Assembly (NCBI GenBank): GCA_025362735.1
Contig: JANYFL010000062.1
Span: 62,001-126,000 of the forward strand
DNA length: 64,000 bases
Origin: Betaproteobacteria bacterium
GTDB lineage: Bacteria > Pseudomonadota > Gammaproteobacteria > Burkholderiales > Burkholderiaceae_D
Direction: 5' to 3'
Shown: positions 35,499 to 44,264 of the stretch, piece after piece
Layout of the letters: every line of letters starts with the position of its first letter
Position numbering within the stretch: position 1 is the first letter of the stretch
The notes under the pieces: model-generated
Told to the model about the DNA's origin: nothing
Database searches by the model: none
Seen by the model: only the letters and a program-made list of their open reading frames with translations
Made by a program: the position numbers and the translations under genes

Positions 35499-36233
35499 TT
35501 ATGCCTTTATTACTTTTCCGATGTCCCTGCGCATAAGGTGCTGAAAACCCTTAATCCAATCATCCATCCGAAATTTTTCGGCATTCACTGACCCCAGCAG
35601 GCCACGATCAAAATCAAGAACTAGTCGATTTTTCGTTTTTCTGATTTCTGGCTCATCAACAAAATCAGGATCAAGATCGGCTTCAAATTTAATTAGTTCT
35701 GTTTTTAACCTTAGGAATGCGAAAGAATTTGCATCTTCAAATTTATACGCGATCTCAAACGTGTTGAGTTCCGCGTCCATTGGCTGATCAAACACCTTCT
35801 CTGTCGGCCAGTGAACCATGTTCAGATTAATCAATTCGGAATTTAATTCTTTAATTGAAGCCAATTCCTTAACGTAAATTGCACGCGTACTAATTCGTTT
35901 AACCTCCTCCAGTCCTAAGATTTTTCGCCAAATTTCAAAGGTATCTTTTATCTGTTGTTGTTTCCGTTGATCGAATGAATTCGAACCTGTAAGCGTTAAT
36001 GTAGCTTGATTAAATCCCGTTTGGATTTGGACCCCGGGCCCTTTGAGAGATTGTTGTTGTGGCTGCCCCTCGAGAAGTTGTAGGTCGGGCCAAATATTAC
36101 AAAATTCACGCCCGACGGCCCCAGCTCGATCCCATAGTTCAAAAGCATCAGCGTATCTGAGCTGGACAATCACATTTCTGAGCTTAAGTGAGTCAAGAAT
36201 CATATTTTTATCCGGCCGAGAAGATGGTGTCAC
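35499..36233 (-). CDS. Hypothetical protein, first gene of AT-rich cassette (TIGR04255-like?)
   Basis: A 244-residue soluble protein. The N-terminal VIVQLRYADAFELWDRAG, the central RISTRAIYVKEL strand and the C-terminal LVLDFDRGL...MDDWIKGFQHLMRR recall the sporadically distributed TIGR04255 family, whose role is unknown; this is a weak resemblance judged by eye. The start is uncertain: GTG at 36233 or ATG at 36203. It leads the three-gene unit that ends about 270 bp from tRNA-Thr. Its AT-rich codon use suggests acquisition by transfer. Confidence 0.6.
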   Translation of the reverse strand: MTPSSRPDKNMILDSLKLRNVIVQLRYADAFELWDRAGAVGREFCNIWPDLQLLEGQPQQQSLKGPGVQIQTGFNQATLTLTGSNSFDQRKQQQIKDTFEIWRKILGLEEVKRISTRAIYVKELASIKELNSELINLNMVHWPTEKVFDQPMDAELNTFEIAYKFEDANSFAFLRLKTELIKFEADLDPDFVDEPEIRKTKNRLVLDFDRGLLGSVNAEKFRMDDWIKGFQHLMRRDIGKVIKA

Positions 36234-36463
36234 ACTAACGCCGTCCTCATTATGAAAGCCGCGTATGCGTTTAATGGGAACGTCATAATTCTAAATCAAG
36301 TCAAATGATGGCTTCTCCGATGCCAATTGCAGAGTTGAAATAAAACCATTTTGCGCATTGAGTGGAAATGCTTTTCGAATACCTTCTATTTTTTGTAATG
36401 CGCTATGCAAGCAACTACCCGCAAATTCTCGTTTCGTTGCCTACTAGGAAGGCTCCGGAAATA

Positions 36464-36494
36464 AAAAAGGGGCTAGCGATTAAGCTAACCCCTT
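36464..36494 (-). terminator. Intrinsic terminator of tRNA-Thr
   Basis: The stem AAGGGGCTAGC (36467-36477) pairs with GCTAACCCCTT (36484-36494) with one mismatch. On the minus strand it is followed by six U. It lies 7 bp beyond the tRNA 3' end. Confidence 0.85.
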
Positions 36495-36501
36495 AAATAA
36501 T

Positions 36502-36577
36502 TGGTGCCGGCTGCAGGACTTGAACCCGCCACCCCCTGATTACAAATCAGGTGCTCTGCCAGATGAGCTAAGCCGGC
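36502..36577 (-). tRNA. tRNA-Thr (anticodon UGU)
   Basis: 76 nt including an encoded CCA. The 7-bp acceptor stem GCCGGCT/AGCCGGC, a D arm with AGCTCATCTGGCAGAGC, an anticodon stem CCTGA/TCAGG with loop TTTGTAA (anticodon TGT) and a T arm with GGTTCAAGTCC all fit the cloverleaf. Its 3' end faces the AT-rich cassette, a common place for island insertion, but no direct repeat of the tRNA end was found at the far side. Confidence 0.97.
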
Positions 36578-36645
36578 TTGTGTTGTGAACGAGAGTCCAT
36601 CAAAACGGACGCCATTCTAACTGATGTGGCTGACGCGTTCTTGTT

Positions 36646-37125
36646 TTATTTGATGACGGTCAGTTTTGTGCGGCCTTTAGGTGAGCCGCCGGGTTTGTCC
36701 GGTGGTGGCTCATTGTCGACAACGGTGAGGCCCTGACGGTCTGGCGTCGTTGGCGTGTTGCCGAAATCGGTCAAGGAAGTTGGCGCGTCGTGGCCCTGCC
36801 CTTCGTTAGATTTCAGGATTTCGAAAGCCATGCCTTGACCGTTCTCACGTGCATAGATGGCAGTCACGTTGGCAATGGGTACGGTGATGATGCGTGCGAC
36901 GCCGCCAAAGCGGGCTTGAAACTCGACCCATTCGTTACCGAGTTCGAGCTTGCTGGTGGCCAGTGCGCTGATGTTGAGCACGATCTCGCCATTCTTGACG
37001 TGTTCCATCGGCACACGGGTGTTCTCGTCGACCGTGACTGCGAGATACGGCGTGTAGCCGCTATCCGTGCACCATTCGTAAATGGCGCGGATGAGATAGG
37101 GCTTGGTGGACGGCTCGGCGGACAC
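36646..37125 (-). CDS. sspB: ClpXP protease specificity-enhancing factor SspB
   Basis: SspB tethers ssrA-tagged and other substrates to ClpXP. The 159-residue protein has the folded substrate-binding domain (TKPYLIRAIYEWCTDSGYTPY..., NISALATSKLELGNEWVEF, FGGVARIITVPIANVTAIYARENGQG) and then a flexible Pro/Gly-rich tail ending in a short basic ClpX-binding peptide (KGRTKLTVIK). The start is GTG at 37125. It follows sspA by 19 bp. Confidence 0.95.
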   Translation of the reverse strand: MSAEPSTKPYLIRAIYEWCTDSGYTPYLAVTVDENTRVPMEHVKNGEIVLNISALATSKLELGNEWVEFQARFGGVARIITVPIANVTAIYARENGQGMAFEILKSNEGQGHDAPTSLTDFGNTPTTPDRQGLTVVDNEPPPDKPGGSPKGRTKLTVIK

Positions 37126-37144
37126 GCTGGCTCTACACCCCGGA

Positions 37145-37756
37145 TTAGCGACGCATCACTTTTTCTGAAGGGGTCAGCGCTTCGATATAGGCGGGGCGCG
37201 AGAAGATGCGCTCGGCGTATTTCATGATGGGCGCTGCGTTCTTGGAGAGTTCAATGCCGTAATGATCCAGGCGCCACAACAAGGGGGCGATGGCGACATC
37301 GAGCATGGAGAAATCTTCGCCGATCATGTATTTGTTTTTCAGGAAGACCGGAGCGAGCTGCGTGAGGCGATCACGAATGGCGGTGCGCGCTTTTTCGTGG
37401 GCCTTTTCCTGCGCCTTGCCGGACATTTTTTCGAGGACGCTGACGTGGACGAACAGCTCTTTCTCGAAGTTGTACAGGAACAGGCGGGTACGAGCGCGCA
37501 TGACGGGATCGGCCGGCATCAGTTGCGGATGCGGGAAGCGCTCGTCGATGTATTCGTTGATGATGTTGGACTCGTACAGGATCAAATCGCGCTCGACCAG
37601 GATGGGCACCTGGCCATAGGGATTCATCACGGAGATGTCTTCCGGTTTGTTGAACAGGTCAACATCGCGGATTTCAAAGTCCATGCCTTTTTCAAACAAA
37701 ACCAGGCGACAACGTTGACTGAATGGGCAGGTCGTGCCCGAGTAGAGAACCATCAT
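37145..37756 (-). CDS. sspA: Stringent starvation protein A
   Basis: A GST-fold RNA polymerase-associated regulator. The start is placed at 37756 (MMVLYSGTTCPFSQRCR), where the family begins; an in-frame ATG 13 codons upstream lies inside a terminator. The N-terminal thioredoxin-like domain carries the non-catalytic TCPFSQRC motif, followed by NPYGQVPILVERDLILYESNIINEYI and the helical C-terminal domain. The sspA-sspB pair directly follows petABC, the standard betaproteobacterial order. Confidence 0.95.
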   Translation of the reverse strand: MMVLYSGTTCPFSQRCRLVLFEKGMDFEIRDVDLFNKPEDISVMNPYGQVPILVERDLILYESNIINEYIDERFPHPQLMPADPVMRARTRLFLYNFEKELFVHVSVLEKMSGKAQEKAHEKARTAIRDRLTQLAPVFLKNKYMIGEDFSMLDVAIAPLLWRLDHYGIELSKNAAPIMKYAERIFSRPAYIEALTPSEKVMRR

Positions 37757-37771
37757 ATTAAGTGTCCCGAT

Positions 37772-37801
37772 AAAAACAAATGGGTGAGTCTGCACTCACC
37801 C
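37772..37801 (-). terminator. Intrinsic terminator between petC and sspA
   Basis: A perfect 8-bp stem GGGTGAGT/ACTCACCC (37782-37789 with 37794-37801) has a 4-nt loop and a U-rich tract on the minus strand (37772-37780). It would end the petABC transcript just before sspA. Confidence 0.8.
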
Positions 37802-37810
37802 TGTTGCAAC

Positions 37811-37862
37811 GCCGGTCATGGGGCATGACCGGCTGGTCTTGATGTGCGATCCGACGGATCGC
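37811..37862 (-). other. Two further tandem hairpins after petC
   Basis: GCCGGTCATG-n3-CATGACCGGC (37811-37833) and GCGATCC-n3-GGATCGC (37846-37862) are perfect stem-loops without U-tracts, placed between the petC stop and the terminator. They may protect the petABC mRNA 3' end or act as a processing site. Confidence 0.7.
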
Positions 37863-38627
37863 TTATTTGACATCCTTCCAAAATGAAGCATTCAGACGCC
37901 AAGCGATGACCATAAAGACGGCGAGGAAAAGCAAGACCCACACACCCAATTTCTTGCGGGTGGTTTGTGCCGGTTCAGCCATATAGCCGAGAAAGGCGGT
38001 CAGGTCGGCCACGGCGACGTCATAGTCAGCCTGACTGAGTTTGCCGGGTTTGACGCTCTCGAATTTCTCGAACTCGTGAATCGTCTTGCCTTCTTCATGC
38101 GGATTCGCTTTGTCTTCGTACTTGGCGATATTGGTGCCTTGCAATTCCCACAGCACATGCGGCATGGCGGAATTGGGATAGGCCAGATTGTTCCAACCGG
38201 TCGGACGAGTCTCGTCACGATAGTAGGTGCGCAAATAGGTGTAGATGTAATCTGCACCGGCGCCACGCTCGGAAGACTTCGCGCGCGCAATCACGGAAAG
38301 ATCAGGAGGCGCGGCACCAAACCATTCCTTCGCATCTTTCGAATTCATGGCCACCTTCATTGTCTCGCCGACTTTGTCAGTGGTAAACAACAGGTTCTGT
38401 TTGATCTGGTCATCGGTCAGCCCGATGTCGTGCAGACGATTGAAACGCATTGACGAAGCGCTGTGGCAGCTCAGGCAATAATTCACAAATAGCTTGGCGC
38501 CATTTTGCAGGGCGGCCAGATCGCCAGAGCGATCCGGTGCTTTTTCAAGTTGGAAACCTTCTTCGGCTCGTGCACCGGCAGCGAGCAGCAGTAGGGAAAG
38601 GGCCAATAGGCGGAACAGTTTGTTCAT
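37863..38627 (-). CDS. petC: Cytochrome c1 of the bc1 complex
   Basis: The membrane-anchored c-type haem subunit of ubiquinol-cytochrome c reductase. The 254-residue protein has a signal peptide (about 1-21, ending in ARA), the haem-binding CLSCH motif (51-55), the RPTGWNNLAYPNSAMPH region containing the axial Met, and a C-terminal anchor helix (about 228-246). It is the last gene of petA-petB-petC. Confidence 0.96.
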   Translation of the reverse strand: MNKLFRLLALSLLLLAAGARAEEGFQLEKAPDRSGDLAALQNGAKLFVNYCLSCHSASSMRFNRLHDIGLTDDQIKQNLLFTTDKVGETMKVAMNSKDAKEWFGAAPPDLSVIARAKSSERGAGADYIYTYLRTYYRDETRPTGWNNLAYPNSAMPHVLWELQGTNIAKYEDKANPHEEGKTIHEFEKFESVKPGKLSQADYDVAVADLTAFLGYMAEPAQTTRKKLGVWVLLFLAVFMVIAWRLNASFWKDVK

Positions 38628-38686
38628 GTGCGATCCAGTTACTCTTGTTCTTGGGTGGCGCTAGGTAATCTCAAATCTTCTTCAGC

Positions 38687-40111
38687 TCAGTGCGCATGAA
38701 ACGTCACGCGATCCGGCACTCTCTTGAATGTTCCCATACGGCTCCACCAGGGCATCAGGAGGAAAAAGCCGAAGTAAACAAATGTGAATATCTGCGAGAT
38801 CAATCCGCCCACTTCAGAAGGCGGCTGGATGCCCAGATAACCGAGCACGAAAAAGGAAATGACGAACAGGATATAGACATACTTGTGCCAGGTTGGGCGA
38901 TAGCGAATCGACTTGACCGGCGACTGATCGAGCCAGGGCAGCAGCACGAAAATCACGACGGACAAGCCCATCAGGACCACGCCCCAGAACTTGGGTTCAA
39001 GGACAAACAACAAGCCCAAGACAACGACCCCAATCACCAGACTCAAAAACTTGGTCATTCCGCTCTTTGCCGAAACCAGCAACAGCGCGACATAAGCGGC
39101 AACGCCGGGGACCAGACCGTACATAACGAACTGGGAAGTCGTGGCGCGCAGGATCGAGTAGTAAGGGGTGAAGTACCAGACCGGCGCAATATGCGGCGGG
39201 GTCTTGAATGGATCGGCCGGGAGGAAGTTGTTAAATTCCAGGAAGTAGCCGCCCATCTCCGGCGCAAAAAACAGGATGGTACAGAAAATCAGCAGGAAGC
39301 CCGCCACACCCATGATGTCATGCACGGTGTAGTAGGGATGGAAAGGAATGCCGTCGAGCGGAATACCTTTGGCGTCTTTCTTTTCCTTGATCTCGACCCC
39401 ATCAGGATTATTGGAGCCCACTTCGTGCAGCGCCAGAATATGCGCAGCGACCAGGCCCAGCAAGACCAGCGGAACAGCGATCACATGGAAGGAGAAGAAA
39501 CGGTTCAGGGTCGCATCGCCGACCACATAGTCACCACGAATCCAGAGCGACAAATCAGGCCCGATGAAGGGGATGGCGCCGAACAGATTGACGATGACCT
39601 GTGCACCCCAATAGGACATTTGACCCCAGGGCAGCAGATAACCCATGAAGGCTTCGCCCATCAGGCACAGGAAAATCAGCACGCCGAAAATCCAGATCAG
39701 TTCGCGCGGTTGACGATACGAACCATAGAGCAAGCCGCGCATCATGTGCAGGTAAACGACGACGAAGAACATCGACGCGCCGGTGGAATGCATGTAGCGC
39801 ACCAGCCAGCCCCAAGGCACATCGCGCATGATGTATTCGACCGAAGCAAAGGCTGTGGGAATACCTGAAGCATTCAGCGAGGCGTCTGGCTTGTAGTGCA
39901 TCACCAGGAAAATACCGGTGACAATCTGGATCACCAGCACCAGCATGGCCAGCGAGCCAAAGAAGTACCAGAAGTTGAAATTCTTCGGTGCGTAATATTC
40001 TGAGAGATGGGCTTTCCAGTTCGACATCAATGGAAAACGTGCATCAACCCAGGTCAGGACACCATTAAACGGGCCCGCTCCGACAACGGGTTGCTTATCG
40101 GCTGCGGCCAT
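38687..40111 (-). CDS. petB: Cytochrome b of the bc1 complex
   Basis: The 474-residue, full-length (b6 plus subunit IV-like) cytochrome b oxidises ubiquinol at the Qo site. Eight or more transmembrane helices are visible, with the haem-ligand histidines in helices B and D (MHSTGASMFFVVVYLHMMRG and FFSFHVIAVPLVLLGLVAAH) and the Qo PDW-equivalent region DPFKTPPHIAPVWYF. It starts immediately after the petA stop (TAAATG). Confidence 0.97.
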   Translation of the reverse strand: MAAADKQPVVGAGPFNGVLTWVDARFPLMSNWKAHLSEYYAPKNFNFWYFFGSLAMLVLVIQIVTGIFLVMHYKPDASLNASGIPTAFASVEYIMRDVPWGWLVRYMHSTGASMFFVVVYLHMMRGLLYGSYRQPRELIWIFGVLIFLCLMGEAFMGYLLPWGQMSYWGAQVIVNLFGAIPFIGPDLSLWIRGDYVVGDATLNRFFSFHVIAVPLVLLGLVAAHILALHEVGSNNPDGVEIKEKKDAKGIPLDGIPFHPYYTVHDIMGVAGFLLIFCTILFFAPEMGGYFLEFNNFLPADPFKTPPHIAPVWYFTPYYSILRATTSQFVMYGLVPGVAAYVALLLVSAKSGMTKFLSLVIGVVVLGLLFVLEPKFWGVVLMGLSVVIFVLLPWLDQSPVKSIRYRPTWHKYVYILFVISFFVLGYLGIQPPSEVGGLISQIFTFVYFGFFLLMPWWSRMGTFKRVPDRVTFHAH

Positions 40112-40726
40112 TTACGCTTCTCCCTTTTCGTCTTTACCAATCACAATTTTAGAATCGCTCAGGTACATGTAACGTGGCACGTCAAGGTTGTTTGGTGCCG
40201 GTTTGTTTTTAAATACGCGGCCTGCGAGATCGAATGTAGAACCGTGGCAGGGGCACAGAAAGCCGCCTTGCCAGTTGTCCGGCAGCGAAGGCTGTGGACC
40301 AGCCTGAAACTTGGAACTGGGCGAACAGCCCAGATGCGAGCAGATGCCGACAACGACCAGAATGTCTTTGTGCTCGGCACGCGAACGGTCTTCGTTCTTG
40401 CAGTATTCGGGCACATCCATCGTATAAGGCTTTTCCGACTTGGGATCGGCGACTTCGGCGTCAGTCTTGGGAAGGCTCGCGAGCATTTCCGGCGTGCGCT
40501 TGAGAATCCAGACGGGTTTGCCGCGCCATTCCGCGACTTTCATATCGCCCGGCTTCAAATCGCCGATATCCACCTCAACCGGTGCGCCTGCTGCTTTGGC
40601 GCGCTCAGAGGGTGCGAAGGTACAAACTAGCGGTAAGGCCGTGGCCACTCCCGCTGCGCCACCGCTAACACAGGTTGCGATGATCCAATTTCGGCGCGAA
40701 CTATCCTTGGCCTGACCGTCACTCAT
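40112..40726 (-). CDS. petA: Rieske iron-sulfur subunit of the bc1 complex
   Basis: The ATG at 40726 (MSDGQAKDSSRRNWI) is preferred because GGGGAA lies 5-6 nt upstream; the frame extends six codons further. A twin-arginine signal anchor (RRNWIIATCV) fits Tat export, and the tatABC genes lie only 3-4 kb away. Cluster ligands are C129/H131 (CSHLGC) and C158/H161 (CPCHGS), with the disulfide cysteines C134 and C160. 204 residues. Confidence 0.97.
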   Translation of the reverse strand: MSDGQAKDSSRRNWIIATCVSGGAAGVATALPLVCTFAPSERAKAAGAPVEVDIGDLKPGDMKVAEWRGKPVWILKRTPEMLASLPKTDAEVADPKSEKPYTMDVPEYCKNEDRSRAEHKDILVVVGICSHLGCSPSSKFQAGPQPSLPDNWQGGFLCPCHGSTFDLAGRVFKNKPAPNNLDVPRYMYLSDSKIVIGKDEKGEA

Positions 40727-40959
40727 AGATTCCCCACATTGCAATGCACAATTATTATTAGAGAGCGAATTCTACCGGATTCGAAAACCAAACGGAAGCG
40801 CTCGTAGGCTAACACGATCAATAATCGGGTGCCAAATCAGCCGAAGCATCAGAGCCAAGGCTCGACTTCAATTTATGCGCGAATGTCTTGTGCAGTCCCG
40901 AAAAACAGGAATCAATCCGATTACAATGGGATTCACTATCAATTTCCGGGGGGAACAAG

Positions 40960-41391
40960 ATGAGCATGATGAAAGAATTTCGCGACTTTGCAGTCAAGGG
41001 CAACGTCATTGACTTGGCTGTCGGTGTGATCATCGGCGCTGCGTTCGGAAAAATTGTTGATTCGCTGGTCAAGGATCTGATCAATCCCATCATCGGTTTC
41101 ATCATGGGCAAACCGGACTTCACCAATCTTTACGTCGTATTGAAGGCCCCAGAAAAAGCCATTGAAGGCGCCGTGACTTACGATTCACTGGTCAAGGCCG
41201 GAGCCACCGTCTTTGGATATGGCGCTTTCTTAACCGTGCTGATTAATTTCATCATCCTGGCTTTCATCATTTTTCAGATGGTCAAGGCAGTCAATCGCGT
41301 GAAACGCAAAGACACGCAGGAAGCTCCGCCTGCACCGACTCCTGAAGACGTTTTGCTGCTGCGCGAAATCCGCGATTCGCTGAAAAAATAA
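40960..41391 (+). CDS. mscL: Large-conductance mechanosensitive channel MscL
   Basis: A pentameric inner-membrane channel that releases solutes on osmotic downshift. The ATG at 40960 follows a strong GGGGGGAA element and gives 143 residues beginning [22 protein letters not shown]; the first helix has the glycine-rich [11 protein letters not shown] gate, and the second helix is [21 protein letters not shown]. It is divergent from petABC (233 bp between them). Confidence 0.96.
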   Translation: MSMMKEFRDFAVKGNVIDLAVGVIIGAAFGKIVDSLVKDLINPIIGFIMGKPDFTNLYVVLKAPEKAIEGAVTYDSLVKAGATVFGYGAFLTVLINFIILAFIIFQMVKAVNRVKRKDTQEAPPAPTPEDVLLLREIRDSLKK

Positions 41392-41413
41392 GTTTTCAGT
41401 TGCGCTCAAAGCA

Positions 41414-41440
41414 AAGGCGGACGGGTTCCGCCTTTTTTGT
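41414..41440 (+). terminator. Intrinsic terminator after mscL
   Basis: The 8-bp stem AAGGCGGA/TCCGCCTT (41414-41421 with 41427-41434) with a 5-nt loop is followed by a T-run, 22 bp after the mscL stop. Confidence 0.9.
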
Positions 41441-41583
41441 TTTGGCTGTTTGTGTCACGAACGGAAGAATTGCTTCACTACGAACAAATCCATTTTGGGC
41501 AATAATCTCTTTTCTGATTTCGGCTTCATTTCTGCTGTGAATATTCACCTTATTTTCATCTTACCCTGACAGGCTTTTGAATC

Positions 41584-42780
41584 ATGTTGCGCAAGTTCTG
41601 GTTACTTTTTGCTCAAACCGCTACGGTCTGTGTGGCGGCGATCTTCATTGTCAGCACGCTCAAGCCCGAGTGGCTGCCCCAGAAAATAGGCGACTGGCAT
41701 ACAAACTCCGGCGGTATAACGATCCAGCAGGCTCCTGCAAGTTCTGGTGCCGCGAGCGCAGGTAGTCAGGCGAATAGTGTCGTCTCGTATAGTGCGGCGG
41801 TTCAATTGGCCATGCCGACGGTGGTCAATGTCTATACCTCCAAGGAAGTTCGCGTTTCGCGCAACCCGTTTGGCAACGATCCATTTTTTCGTCGATTTTT
41901 TGGCGATCAGTTCGGCACACAACGTCAGCAAACATCCAGCCTCGGCTCCGGCGTCATCGTCAGCTCACAGGGTTATATCCTGACCAACAATCATGTTGTG
42001 GAAGCGGCCGATGAAATTGAAGTGGCTTTGTCGGATGGACGCAAGACCACAGCCAAAGTGGTCGGCGCTGACCCTGAGACCGATCTGGCGATCATCAAGA
42101 TTGATTTGCCGAATTTGCCAGCGATTACTTTGGGTAATGTAGAACAGGCGCATGTGGGCGATGTGGTGCTGGCGATCGGCAATCCCTTTGGTGTCGGCCA
42201 AACCGTCACGATGGGTATTATCAGCGCGTTGGGCCGTAGTCATTTGGGAATCAATACGTTCGAAAATTTTATTCAGACTGATGCGGCCATCAATCCGGGA
42301 AATTCGGGGGGTGCGCTGGTTGATACGTCGGGCCATTTGCTCGGTATCAATACGGTGATTTATTCGCAGTCGGGCGGATCGCTCGGGATTGGTTTTGCCG
42401 TTCCGGTTTCCACAGCGAAACAGGTGATGGAAAGCATCATTGCCACGGGTCAGGTCGTACGTGGCTACATCGGGGTGGAGCCTCAGGACATTACGCCTGA
42501 AATGGCGGAGGCGCTGAAGCTACCGCGCACCAGTGGCGCGATGATGGTGGCGGTGCAACGTCGAGGTCCCGCAGACAAGGCAGGATTGAAACCGGGTGAC
42601 ATCCTGATCGGCATAGAAAATCAGGACGTACCCGATACCACCAGCATGTTGAATCAGGTGGCTCAACTCAAGCCAGGCACCACAGCGAAGATCAAGGTCT
42701 TGCGCGGGAACAAGGAGATTGATTTGACCGTCACGGTGGGCCAAAGGCCCAAGGCCGTACCCGTTGCGCAAGAGCAATAG
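41584..42780 (+). CDS. DegS/DegQ-type periplasmic serine protease with one PDZ domain
   Basis: A 398-residue HtrA-family protease. An N-terminal membrane anchor (about 8-26) has no clear cleavage site; the trypsin-like domain holds the triad His137 (NNHVV), Asp167 (TDLAI) and Ser241 (GNSGG); one PDZ domain lies at about 285-385. The single PDZ and anchor resemble DegS/AlgW, the site-1 protease of the sigma-E response, more than the two-PDZ DegP. In Burkholderiales the orthologue next to tatC/petA is commonly annotated DegQ or trypsin-like peptidase. Confidence 0.92.
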   Translation: MLRKFWLLFAQTATVCVAAIFIVSTLKPEWLPQKIGDWHTNSGGITIQQAPASSGAASAGSQANSVVSYSAAVQLAMPTVVNVYTSKEVRVSRNPFGNDPFFRRFFGDQFGTQRQQTSSLGSGVIVSSQGYILTNNHVVEAADEIEVALSDGRKTTAKVVGADPETDLAIIKIDLPNLPAITLGNVEQAHVGDVVLAIGNPFGVGQTVTMGIISALGRSHLGINTFENFIQTDAAINPGNSGGALVDTSGHLLGINTVIYSQSGGSLGIGFAVPVSTAKQVMESIIATGQVVRGYIGVEPQDITPEMAEALKLPRTSGAMMVAVQRRGPADKAGLKPGDILIGIENQDVPDTTSMLNQVAQLKPGTTAKIKVLRGNKEIDLTVTVGQRPKAVPVAQEQ

Positions 42781-42789
42781 GTAACCGCC

Positions 42790-43479
42790 ATGCACACCAG
42801 TGCGCTGATTCAGTATTTGCAGGGGCTGGCTGAAAATAACAACAAGGCCTGGTTTGTGATGAACAAACCCAGCTACGACATTCTTCGTGAAGAGTTTGTT
42901 GCGCTCGTTGCGGAGGTCATCAAAGGGATCGCGAAATTCGATCCCTTGATCGCAGGCGTCGATGCAAAGAAAGCCTTGTTTCGCATTAATCGTGACATGC
43001 GGTTTTCCAAGGACAAGAGCCCGTACAAGACGACCTTTTCTGCAGCCATTAGCAACGGGGACAAGAAGGGCAGCGTGCCGATGTATTACTTTCATATCGA
43101 CGCCAAGGGAACGCTATTGATCGCTGGCGGCTGCTATCTACCCGAGAAAGAAGTTCTGGCGGCGATTCGTGCCGGTATTGCGGCCGAACCCAAGGAATTA
43201 TCCAAACTGATACGCAACAAGAAACTGATGGCAGGTTTTGGCGGTCTGGACAAGAGCGACGCTCTGGCGCGTCCACCGAAGGGCTATGCCCCCGATACGC
43301 CAATGATTGAGTACATCAAGCTCAAAAATTTTATTGCGGTAACGGAGGTGGATTTGAATCAACGTATGCCTAAATCCTTAAGCACTGAAATCGTCAAGAC
43401 CTTTAGTGACCTACACCCGCTGATCGTTTGGTTGCGCTCGTGTCTGAAATCAAAAGGCGCAAACGAAAACTCAAACTGA
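42790..43479 (+). CDS. DUF2461 (TIGR02453) family protein
   Basis: A 229-residue protein with the family hallmarks: ALIQYLQGLAENNNKAWF at the start, FRINRDMRFSKDKSPYKTTF, YYFHIDAKGTLLIAGG and a late KNFIAVTEVD. The function of the family is unknown. It begins 9 bp after the protease gene and is probably cotranscribed with it. Its last 9 bp overlap the convergent tatC end. Confidence 0.9.
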   Translation: MHTSALIQYLQGLAENNNKAWFVMNKPSYDILREEFVALVAEVIKGIAKFDPLIAGVDAKKALFRINRDMRFSKDKSPYKTTFSAAISNGDKKGSVPMYYFHIDAKGTLLIAGGCYLPEKEVLAAIRAGIAAEPKELSKLIRNKKLMAGFGGLDKSDALARPPKGYAPDTPMIEYIKLKNFIAVTEVDLNQRMPKSLSTEIVKTFSDLHPLIVWLRSCLKSKGANENSN

Positions 43480-44250
43480 AGCGGCTTCCGTCTTTTCGCG
43501 CGGCTTGACCAGGCGTGCTGCCAGCAAACCAATTTCAAACAATAGACAAAGCGGGATCGCCAGCAGCATTTGCGACATGATGTCCGGTGGCGTCACCACC
43601 GCAGCGACGACAAACGCGCCCACGATCACATAAGGTCGTACTTCTCTGAGTTTTTCCAGGCTAACCAGCCCGAAGCGCACCAGAACGACCACGACAATCG
43701 GTACCTCAAACGTCAAGCCAAACGCCAGAAACATCGACATAACAAAACTAAGGTAACTGTCAATATCGGGCGCCACATTCACGGAAGCAGGCGCGAACTG
43801 GTTGATGAAATGAAATACGGTTCGGAATACGAAAAAATAGCAGAAGGCAATGCCCGCAAGAAACAGCAGATAGCTCGAGACAATGATGGGGAGCGCGAGC
43901 TTTTTTTCATGCGCGTACAAACCTGGCGCGATGAAAGCCCAGGCCTGATACAAAACCACCGGCAAGGCGATCACAAAGGCAAGTAACAGGGTGACCTTGA
44001 CCGGCACAAGGAAGGGTGTCACGACTCCGGTTGCGATCATTCGTGTTCCAGCAGGCAAGGCACTCAGCATCGGCTGCGCCAGCAAATCATAAATATGCGC
44101 GGCAAAGGGCATCAGACATAAAAACACGACCAGGATGGCGATTGCGGCACGGATCAGGCGCGTACGCAGTTCAATCAGATGCGACATGAAACTGTCGCCC
44201 GCTGGTTCAGCATTACTGCCGGAATTGGAATTCAAACGAGGATCCGTCAT
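43471..44250 (-). CDS. tatC: Sec-independent translocase subunit TatC
   Basis: The polytopic receptor for twin-arginine signal peptides. The ATG at 44250 (MTDPRLNSN) is preferred; an in-frame start 31 codons upstream overlaps tatB. The protein has six helices, the N-terminal SFMSHLIELRTRLIRA motif, the P-rich FIAPGLYAHEKK loop and the conserved VVTPPD near the last helices. 259 residues. It is the third gene of tatA-tatB-tatC. Confidence 0.96.
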   Translation of the reverse strand: MTDPRLNSNSGSNAEPAGDSFMSHLIELRTRLIRAAIAILVVFLCLMPFAAHIYDLLAQPMLSALPAGTRMIATGVVTPFLVPVKVTLLLAFVIALPVVLYQAWAFIAPGLYAHEKKLALPIIVSSYLLFLAGIAFCYFFVFRTVFHFINQFAPASVNVAPDIDSYLSFVMSMFLAFGLTFEVPIVVVVLVRFGLVSLEKLREVRPYVIVGAFVVAAVVTPPDIMSQMLLAIPLCLLFEIGLLAARLVKPREKTEAASV

Positions 44251-44264
44251 GCGTGCATATGCTC

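Noticed and set aside
33900-36501. A tRNA-Thr att-site duplication marking an integrative element
   Set aside because: No copy of the tRNA 3' end was found near 33.9 kb or 29.3 kb and no integrase gene is present, so the cassette cannot be called an integrated element on this evidence.
38690-39868. A 392-codon plus-strand open frame antisense to petB
   Set aside because: It lies wholly inside cytochrome b on the opposite strand, is rich in His/Gln/Arg with no recognisable domain, and arises from the codon bias of petB.
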